Below are positions 15,203 through 22,680 of a stretch of DNA of 22,680 bases, piece by piece (the stretch's first letter is position 1; the number at the start of each line of letters is the position of its first letter). The stretch covers positions 1 through 22,680 of the forward strand of contig NW_026516557.1 in assembly GCF_025602895.1 (NCBI RefSeq), given 5' to 3'. A program made the position numbers and the translations under genes. The stretch is from Polychytrium aggregatum. Taxonomy: Eukaryota; Chytridiomycota; Chytridiomycetes; Polychytriales. The notes under the pieces were generated by a model, which searched no databases, had not been told where the DNA came from, and saw only the letters and a list, made by a program, of their open reading frames with translations.

Positions 15203-18200
15203 TCAGCTGCCCACAAGGTCTGAGACCAAGCGGGTGAACACATTTTCAAGCAGTTCCCACAAGGGAATAGCAGGATCGACGGGAGGTCGGGGTGGTGGAG
15301 TGACAAGTGCTGGCACTATACTACGCTGTGATGAGGGTGCAGGGAGAGACTGCAAGGGTGGGACTACACTGGTTGTGGGAGTGGGTGCTGGTACTGGGTG
15401 TGCACCAAGTGCGAATGCTCGGAAGGCAGTGCGGGGAGCGGGTACATGAGCAGCAAGCGATCCAAGTGCGGGAGGGGTGCGAGTGCGAGGGGGAGTGCGA
15501 TCGAAAGAGAGCAGGTCCAGCAGCTTGTCCACTGGTCCCACTCCGGCTATACCACTTTCCACCCAAGTCGGGTGGGCCGTCTTGAGGGCTGCGACCTTGC
15601 GGACCAGGACTTGATGCGGATCCACACACTGCTGTGCGTGGGTCCTGGTCAAGTCGATCCCGGATCCGTGTCGAGCCAGGTTCTTGCACTTGCGGTAGCC
15701 GAAATCTGAAGTGGCCTGGGAGAGCACCGAGTCGCCATCGGACCATGAACATGAGCATGATCATGGATCCTTGGTACCCGCGAGCCTCCCAGAGTCCCGA
15801 CATCTTGGTCGACGGGGTGCAGGCGGCGGTGAGCTGCTTGGAGCGGTCGAAGCCGTTCTTCATGTGGTCCTCGAAGATGAGGGTCTTGATCGGGACGGGC
15901 TGGGGTCGGGGCGGTCCGGGCGGCGGCGGCTGGTGTCGGGTCTTGCCTCGGTAGATCTCCGTGGCCGTGAGGGAGTGGTCGGCCTCTTGTCGGCGGACCA
16001 CCATGGCCCAGTGCGGATCGGCTCGGACTCCTTGGCCGAGGAACTGGTCGGGGTGGTAGGGCGCAATGATCTTGTTGCGCAGGATCATCGACAGCATCTT
16101 GTCGCCGTCAGAGACTTGGTCGTCCCAGCGGGCCCAGTTCTGCAGGGCCAGCATCTTGACACGGACCGACATCTTGGGGAAGGCCGCAGTTGAGGTGCAT
16201 GGCACCGACGGGAGTGCCGGGGCCGACGCGGAACATGGTGCGGAGGGCCGTCATCTGGGCGTCGTCGAGGCGGTCGCGCAGAGCTGGGTCGGGATGTCCA
16301 TGGCCATCCCGTATTCGAGGGTCGGCCGCACAAAGGTCTTGTAGACCTGGGTGATGGTCTTGGCCGAGACCTTGCCGAGGGTGATGCCGAGTCCAACCAC
16401 GGTGTCGGTGACCATGTGGACCTTGCGGAGGAGCTTGTCGAACTGGAGGTCCGGGCGGAATCCGTCAATGTCGACCATGACACCGAGGTAGCGGAACTGG
16501 AGGACCTTGGGCAGCTCGGTGCCGTACAGCTTGGCGGGATGGAGCTGGTCGACGTTGCAGGCCGAGTACAGCACCTCGCACTTGGGAGGCGAGAAGCGGT
16601 ACCGGTTGTCGATGCTGTGGCGTTCGCAGATATCCAGCATGGCCTGGGTGCGGCCAGCCGGACAGATGAGGACACCGTCATCGGCAAACCAGAGCGAGTT
16701 GACCCGGAGACGGTGGTGGCGACTCGAGGCAAGCACAAGTCCGTCCTCGGCTCGGAGCAGTCCAGGCAGGTCGTCAATGTGGGCACTGAACAGAAGGGGA
16801 CTCAGGACCGAGCCTTGGATGAGACCCTTCTGCAGCCACACAGGCTGCGACGTGCGGCCCTTGCTGGCGACGCGGACAAGAGTGCGGTCGAACATGGCCC
16901 TGAGGACCCCGACGGCGACCGGACCAGCACCTCGGGTGGCGATCTTGTCCCAGAGGCGCTCCCGCCAGACAGTGTCGTAGGCGGCCTTGATGTCGAGGAA
17001 GACCAGGCTGTACTCGTCGTCGCGGATCTTGTTCATGCGGACAAGAGCGTCGAGCGAGTACACCTGGTCGAGGGTGCCTCGGTCCGGGCGGAAGCCTCCC
17101 TGGGCAATGTCCATGATGCCGATCTCGCGGGTGAGGAACGGCAGCAGGACTCGCTCGGCGATCTTGCGGAGGACCTGGGTCAACCCGATGGGCCGGTACA
17201 TGGCCGGATCGAGGATCGAACCCTTGTTCTTGTAGACCGGGTGGATCAGGACAGTGTTCCACTCGGTCGGGACGACGGAGGCCTTGAGGGCGGCCAGCAG
17301 GATGGCCCGGAGCCAGGGAGCGACCACGGGAGCGACAGGGTGCAGCATCTCGGCCTTGATCTTGTCCGGGCCGGAAGACTTGCGCTTGGGGGACTTGACG
17401 ATGGCATCGGCCACCTCGTCCGACGACAATCGGGGAATGGAGCGGTCCTCGGGGAGCAGGCGCGGAACAGTGTCCAGGGGTCTTGGGCCGACGGTCCGGT
17501 CAAAGGCGGCACCGGGGGTGTCCTGGGAGTGCGAGGAGACCTTGCCGTAGTGGACCACAAGTCGCTCGAGGGCCTCGTCCGAGTTGTCAAAGTGGAAGGC
17601 GTCGTCGAGCTCCTTGCGCTTCTTCATGGCGGCCAGGGACTTGGCGACCTCGGAAGCGTTGAGGGAGTGCAGCTTGTTCATGGCCAGGGTCTCGGCTGCT
17701 CGGCGGGACTGGACGATGAGGTTCTTTTCTTGTTTGCGGACAGCGCGGAGTTCGGCGCGCTTGTCCTCGGCGACGCGGAGGGAGAGCCCGGGCAACTTGA
17801 GCTGGTAGATGAGATCGCGGCGCCTCTCGCGAAGCTGCCGCATCTCGGGGATCAGGGCCGGGTCCTTCCAGACGGTCTTGATGGAAGCCTTGCCGATGGT
17901 GGAGTCGGCAGCGGTGGTGATCAGGGCGATCATGATGGACCAGGCGCGGTCGATGCAGTCCTGGGCCGCACTCTCCGAGATCGGAATGACCGATCCCCTT
18001 GAGATTGGCCGGAGTGCAGCCTGTATGCGCTGCAGACCGCGTTCGCGCTCGTCCAGCAGCGCCAAGAGGTACTGGGCGCGGACGGCAGGATCCTCGAGCT
18101 GGGCGATCTTCCACTGCCATTGGTCGACCTTTGGGTAGTACTTTGGCTGTACCCGCAGAGTCGCCCAGATGGGGAAGTGGTCGGACTGGCCACGGAAGGC

Positions 18201-18878
18201 ACCGGCAGTGTCGACCTGCAGCAGCGGGTCGTTGTTGGCCTGGCGATGCGACACAAAGATGTAGTCGATCGTTGTCCAGCTGGGACCCCGCTGCCGGGTG
18301 TGGGTCGGGATCACAGCTGGAGGCACAACGCGGAGACCGGCGCGGGAGACAGTGTCCTCGAGGATCTTCTCCCTGCCACGGAGCGGCGTGGGCAGTCCGC
18401 TCAGGGCACTGAGGTGGGCATTGAAGTCACCCACCACAATGACCTGGGCGTCGGGGAGGGCGGCCTTGGTGTGGATCGACTGGAGGGCCTCGCGGTAGTC
18501 GTCCAGCTTGAGGCTCGGGGACAGGTAGAAGTTGCCGATGTGGATGACGTGTTTGTATGTCACCCACATGGCGTCGCCCTTGTCGCTGACTTCAATGTTG
18601 GTGAAGTCGTGCGGGTCGATCCTGGCCGGGTTGTAGAGGATGGCGATGCCTCTACCGGCGCGGCAACGGGGACCAGGGACCTTGACGGCATAGCCACAGA
18701 GAGGGCTGCGGGGTTCGAGGTCGGCGAGGGTTTCTTGGACACCGACAAAGTCGATGTCGTTGGTGTCGATGAGGTTCTTGAGTTCAACGTCGTTGACGTT
18801 GATGCCACAGACATTGAAGGAAGCGACGGTCAGGGATGTCTGGGCCCTGCCGCCTCCCTGCGAGGGGTGTGGATTCAT
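15203..18878 (-). pseudogene. LINE ORF2 (copy 3), three single-base frameshifts
   Basis: The protein matches copy 1 from its start at 18878, with all endonuclease residues and the RT through FADD. Three indels then follow. One G:C pair is missing at 16291-16293 (CCCC in copy 1 is CCC). One is gained at 16176-16179, restoring the frame about 115 nt later. One is gained near 15700, shifting the C-terminal zinc-like region out of frame. As read, translation ends at 16251 after 875 aa, so the thumb and C-terminal region are lost. Two of the three lie in homopolymers, so sequencing error is a real alternative to decay. The start again overlaps the ORF1 stop by ATGA. Confidence 0.88.
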
Positions 18879-21160
18879 TGGAGTCGTGCAGCGCTGCTGC
18901 TGGCCCGGGGGCCCTCTCCTTCAGAGTCAGTGTCCATGACGGACAGCGGGACTCTGTAGGCGGGGTGAGGCTTGCTGGGCTTTGACGAGGCACCAGCGGC
19001 GGGGGCAGCAGCAGCAGCGACAGCAACGACAACGGCAGGGGCAGCGGTAGCGGCAGCGGCAGAGGCAGACGACGAGGCAGCGGCAGCGGCAGAACCAGGG
19101 ACCTTGGGGACGGCGGTGATGTCCGCCCGCTTGACCTCCTTGCCGGATAGGGCCTTCTTGAGGAGCGAGTCGTACTCGTCGCGGTACTCCTCGGGGATGC
19201 GCATCTGGATGCAGCGGCGGACAGGGGCGGTCTTGGCCTTGGCTGCCTGGCGGAGGGACTTTGCCATAAAGTTCTTGATGGCATCGGATCGGGACAGGGC
19301 CAGTCCATGGTGCTTGAGACCATGGATGACGTCGTAGGCCGGTACGACCCTGACCCTGCCATGTGTGGACGACAGCGACTCCAGACGGGCACCAAGGTCG
19401 GCCTTGTTGGATTTGTCGCGGACAAGGACCTCCATGACCGTGGCCTCAGGGAAGTTGATCTCGGCCAACTCCCTGGTGTCGATGCCGCATCGCTTGAGGT
19501 TGCGGCGGACACTGCCGAGGTCGCCACAGCGGATGCCCTCGACGTACAGCCAGTCCATGTTGGTGACGGCCTCCCTGAACTTGTCGTTCCGGAGCTCAGA
19601 GTTGGCGACCGTCCCGGGGACAAGGACTGGCTGGCGGTGCTGGTTGGGCTGGATCGGCTTGGAGGAGCCTGGCATTCGGCCGGTGGTCAGCATCCTCTTC
19701 CATTCGTCGAGCTGGCTGGCCTCGGACATGCGGCCGACACGGCTCTCGGCCTCCCGAACGTTCTTCAAGAGAGCGGCCTTGTACGAGGGAGACGGGGCGG
19801 AAACAGGGGCAGAGCCAGGGAGGGAGCCGGAGGACTGGGTCTTGGAACCGGGGGACTGGGTCTTGGGGGTGGCAGTCTTGTTGGCAACAGACTTGCGGAG
19901 CTGCTCCGTGGCACGGCTGATTGCCACATTGGACTTGGCGATCTTCTGGACCATGGCCTTGGTGGCAGCATCCATGTTGTCGGCCACGAGTGCCTCGAAC
20001 AGGATGGACTGCACCCGGTCAGCCTCTCGCTTGAGGATAGCGAGGGCCTCCTCGGGTTTCATCGCAGGGACGGGAGCCTGGGACGGAGGAGGGGTCTTGG
20101 CCTTGACGACGGGTCGGGGCGGAAGGACGGGCCTGGCCTTGGGGACAGGGGACGCAGTGCCAACAGCATCAACAGCTCGACGAGCTGGATCGACGGGGTC
20201 AGCAGTGGAAGCAGGGGCTGCTCGAGGGGCGCCTTCAGAGGCACCACGGGGGACGGCGCGCTGCTTGTCCATGGTCTTGAGGCCGCACTTGGTGTGGAAG
20301 TTCTCCTTGAACTTGTCCGAGAACGCATCCACAAACAGCTTGCGGGACTCCTTGGTGGTGCGGCTCATGTGGGCCCAGAACTGGAAGGCCGACATCTGGC
20401 CGGGGCAGGGTCCGTCCTCGAGGGCCTGGGGACACTTGAGCTGGAGCTCGTCCTTGCCGTGCTTGACGACGATCCAGGGATCGGCCGAGGCGAGCTTGCA
20501 CTTGCGGCACAGGACAGTGCACTGCAGCTTGGCGGTCACGGCCATCCACAGCTGGTTGTTCATCTTGGTGACGTCGATGATCTGGGTTGCAGCCTTCTGA
20601 TCATCGACGTCGGACGAGGCGTGCCACTTGCGCCAGAACTCGTCGCGCCAAGGAACCGAGACGACGTCGGCACTGGGCTGGACAACAATGTCCATGGCAC
20701 AGTGGTCTTGGTGGGGAGCGGCGGAGGAGGACACGGGAGCCAGGGACTCGGCAGGGTGGTCTTGGTCGGCACAGGAGGACGAGGGCTCAGCGTCAGGCTC
20801 TTGGTCCGGGCTGAGGTCTTCTTCGACATTGATGTCCTCCAGTTCATCAATGTCGACGGCGGCACGGGCGGCAGCGCGGTCCAAGGGCGGGAACGAAAAG
20901 TCGGGTTCGGCCGGGAACCTGAACTCGGGCGGGGCCGGGAGCCTGGACTCGGGCACGGACACGGACGGGAACTCGGACTCGGGGAGACGCTCGTCATGCT
21001 CCGGCCTGGGGAGCATGGTCATTGCGTCGGGCAAGGACAGGCGACGCTTGGCGGGGGAGGAAGGGGTGGCCACGGGTCGCTCCTTGCGCTTGAAGATCAA
21101 GCTGCCGACAGCGATGGTCGAGGCCGGGAGAAGGGACTGCTGGGGTCTGTCCTTGGACAT
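18875..21160 (-). CDS. LINE ORF1 protein (761 aa), copy 3
   Basis: The protein appears identical to ORF1 of copy 1 over all 761 residues: cysteine cluster C214-C252, compact segment 533-600, alanine-rich tract 690-725. It remains open although ORF2 of this copy is broken, so it could still provide ORF1 protein if transcribed. The start lies 109 nt after the end of the tandem repeats. The first 60 codons also pair with the truncated copy 2. Confidence 0.88.
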   Translation of the reverse strand: MSKDRPQQSLLPASTIAVGSLIFKRKERPVATPSSPAKRRLSLPDAMTMLPRPEHDERLPESEFPSVSVPESRLPAPPEFRFPAEPDFSFPPLDRAAARAAVDIDELEDINVEEDLSPDQEPDAEPSSSCADQDHPAESLAPVSSSAAPHQDHCAMDIVVQPSADVVSVPWRDEFWRKWHASSDVDDQKAATQIIDVTKMNNQLWMAVTAKLQCTVLCRKCKLASADPWIVVKHGKDELQLKCPQALEDGPCPGQMSAFQFWAHMSRTTKESRKLFVDAFSDKFKENFHTKCGLKTMDKQRAVPRGASEGAPRAAPASTADPVDPARRAVDAVGTASPVPKARPVLPPRPVVKAKTPPPSQAPVPAMKPEEALAILKREADRVQSILFEALVADNMDAATKAMVQKIAKSNVAISRATEQLRKSVANKTATPKTQSPGSKTQSSGSLPGSAPVSAPSPSYKAALLKNVREAESRVGRMSEASQLDEWKRMLTTGRMPGSSKPIQPNQHRQPVLVPGTVANSELRNDKFREAVTNMDWLYVEGIRCGDLGSVRRNLKRCGIDTRELAEINFPEATVMEVLVRDKSNKADLGARLESLSSTHGRVRVVPAYDVIHGLKHHGLALSRSDAIKNFMAKSLRQAAKAKTAPVRRCIQMRIPEEYRDEYDSLLKKALSGKEVKRADITAVPKVPGSAAAAASSSASAAAATAAPAVVVAVAAAAAPAAGASSKPSKPHPAYRVPLSVMDTDSEGEGPRASSSAARLQ

Positions 21161-21268
21161 CGCTCAGCAGTGGGGAAGGGGACAGGGAGTGTGGGAGCGA
21201 GGGCGGGGAACTGGAGGGGCAGAGCTGGAACAAACACAGAGGTGAAAGCAGTGTGGTGCAGGCCACAC

Positions 21269-21404
21269 GGTGCAGCAAGAGCAATACAGGTGCAGCAGGA
21301 GCAGGACAGGTGCAGCAAGAGCAGGACAGGTGCAGCAAGAGCAGGACAGGTGCAGCAAGAGCAGGACAGGTGCAGCAGGAGCAGGATAGGTGCGGCAGGA
21401 GCAG
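21269..21404 (-). repeat. 20-bp tandem repeats in the 5' UTR of LINE copy 3
   Basis: Seven units with the same variants in the same order as at 9199-9334, read on the minus strand. The lack of unit gain or loss between the two arrays indicates a very recent duplication, since such arrays change copy number easily. Confidence 0.88.
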
Positions 21405-22680
21405 AGAACTCGATGTGCGATGAACCTGTGTTTCACGATCCGATCCCGCGTTGGCGATCCGAAACTCGCATTGGCGATGTCAGTCAAGCTGGTCTTCCTC
21501 GCTGCCGTATTTATCGTTTCCCAGTCTGCATCGCCGCCAGCGTCAACGATCGTGGGAATCGCCCCAACCAGACTTATCTGCCATCGTGATCGACCATCGT
21601 GATCAACGTCACAGTCTGCGCACCGATATCGCACGAATCAGCATCGACGATGACCAATACCCTCCCCATCCATGGCCAAACCTTACGCATCCACGATGCA
21701 TGGATGATGCAATTCACATCCCATGACACCCCAGACGCAGCTTTCCCACGGCAGATACGCCCTCGGATACCCCAATCTGAGTCGGTTTGGGGGAGATACG
21801 AACCCGATGATCGGAGTGTGAGGTCGGAATGGCATGTGGGATGCCCCATCAGACTCATCATCCATGAGACAAGTGCATGGAGATGCCATGATCCATCGCC
21901 GAGTCTCAACCCTGGCGAAGACCATTGGTTCATCCACCGTTCATGACAAGTCGATTGCCAATGCACCAGTCATGCATGCGTCATCGTGGATGCACTGTCT
22001 GCCCCAAAGCATGGAGTTCCCACGATCCCAAGGTCGAGACTACTCCTCAGAGCACCTTGCGTTGACTAGTCATAGAGTCAGTATGATATGCCCATTGTGT
22101 CCATCCTCTGGCATACCACTACCCCAACCAATGATGGCAGGGTAAGGTGGCATTATCTCGAAGGCCGATTGGTCATGCATCGGACTCTGGACGGCATCCA
22201 GACGCCGTTGAGCACTATGAACTCGGACTTGGACAATGGTACCAGGCATCGCGACATCATTCACTGAACACATGCAGGGAAGGACAGTGATGGTGGCAGT
22301 ATGTGGCGATGGCAAGAGAGTCACACATATCAATCAAGGGTCAGCATTGGTGTTATTGCAGTTATGTAGTGATATCAGTGATGGAAGAGCGGAGGGTACT
22401 CAGCGAGTAGTCAAGACACACTCCCACTCAAACCAAAGGCCAACAGGCAGAGCATGTAGAGGGAGAGTGGACAAGTGCTGCACCCTGAGCCTAAACCCTC
22501 TAAGCCTAACCAACTCATGCTAAGCCTGCTGTGATACTGTTGCCAAGATTGTGGCAGTGGGGTGGACATGATTGATTTTGTACCATCGGCCAAGGCTTGG
22601 AGCCTCCCCGACAGTGTGTTTTTATTGAACCAATACATCGACAACAGAAAGAAAAGTCCAGCCATAATCGCAAGAGTAGA
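21405..22680. other. Non-coding flank to the right of LINE copy 3
   Basis: No convincing gene is visible. It mirrors 7926-9198, including the telomere-like patch (about 22483-22511), the 12-bp inverted repeat and the AATAAA motif (on the minus strand near 22625). Short reading frames here are open in both arms only because the arms are copies of each other. Confidence 0.6.

Larger units (their letters stand above)
15091..21404 (-). mobile_element. LINE copy 3, nearly full length, without poly(A)
   Basis: This is the inverted counterpart of copy 1; coordinates of equivalent bases sum to about 22311. It has the seven-unit 5' array (21404-21269), intact ORF1, frameshifted ORF2, and a 3' UTR with AATAAA at 15108-15103. 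It ends at ...ACTATAGT, where copy 1 continues AAC then poly(A); here the chromovirus LTR begins instead. Identity to copy 1 is near complete except for about 15 substitutions opposite 6802-7062 of copy 1. Confidence 0.93.
20980..22680 (-). repeat. Right arm of the long inverted repeat
   Basis: Reverse complement of 7926-9623. It includes the 5' 425 bp of LINE copy 3 and all sequence to the right of it up to the window edge, and probably continues beyond. It is three bases longer than the left arm because of single-base indels in the outer part. Confidence 0.9.

Overview
The window is almost entirely transposable elements, nested and rearranged. The organism is most likely a fungus: GC-rich coding DNA, a chromodomain Ty3/gypsy element, a Tf1/sushi-like self-priming LTR element and a two-ORF APE-type LINE occur together here. 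Any finer placement, such as an early-diverging lineage, would be a guess. I recognise no complete cellular gene.

Layout, left to right. (1) 1-999, minus strand: the 5' end of an LTR retrotransposon (start of gag, leader, complete 791-bp LTR). Its leader carries a 12-nt primer-binding site that is the exact complement of the predicted first 12 nt of its own transcript, which is the signature of Tf1-type self-priming. It sits in the 5' UTR repeats of (2), LINE copy 1 (1000-7239, plus): ORF1 and ORF2 are intact and overlap by ATGA, followed by a 3' UTR, AATAAA and a 17-nt poly(A). (3) 7240-9198: a short orphan ORF (7251-7682), then non-coding DNA that forms most of the left arm of a long inverted repeat. 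(4) 9199-9623, plus: LINE copy 2, only the 5' repeats and the first 60 codons of ORF1. (5) 9624-15090, minus: a complete chromovirus with two apparently identical 309-bp LTRs, a tRNA-type PBS, gag, and pol in the -1 frame. A GGGAAAC slippery heptamer followed by a 9-bp stem links gag to pol. (6) 15091-21404, minus: LINE copy 3, nearly identical to copy 1, with intact ORF1 but three single-base indels in ORF2 and no poly(A). (7) 21405-22680: the right arm of the inverted repeat, mirroring 7926-9198.

How the parts relate. The LINE copies supplied the landing sites for both LTR elements. The chromovirus is flanked by two different LINE positions (the ORF1 break of copy 2 and the 3' end of copy 3) with no matching target-site duplication, although its LTRs are identical. 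Together with the inverted arms, this points to ectopic recombination or inverted duplication through LTR elements, or to a mis-assembly. Most differences between the duplicated segments are single-base indels, which suggests consensus errors. The exception is the last ~260 bp of ORF2, where copies 1 and 3 differ by about 15 substitutions and no indels.

The most notable signals are the self-priming PBS of element 1, the complete -1 frameshift cassette of the chromovirus, the mismatched flanks of that chromovirus, and the mosaic 3' end of the LINE.
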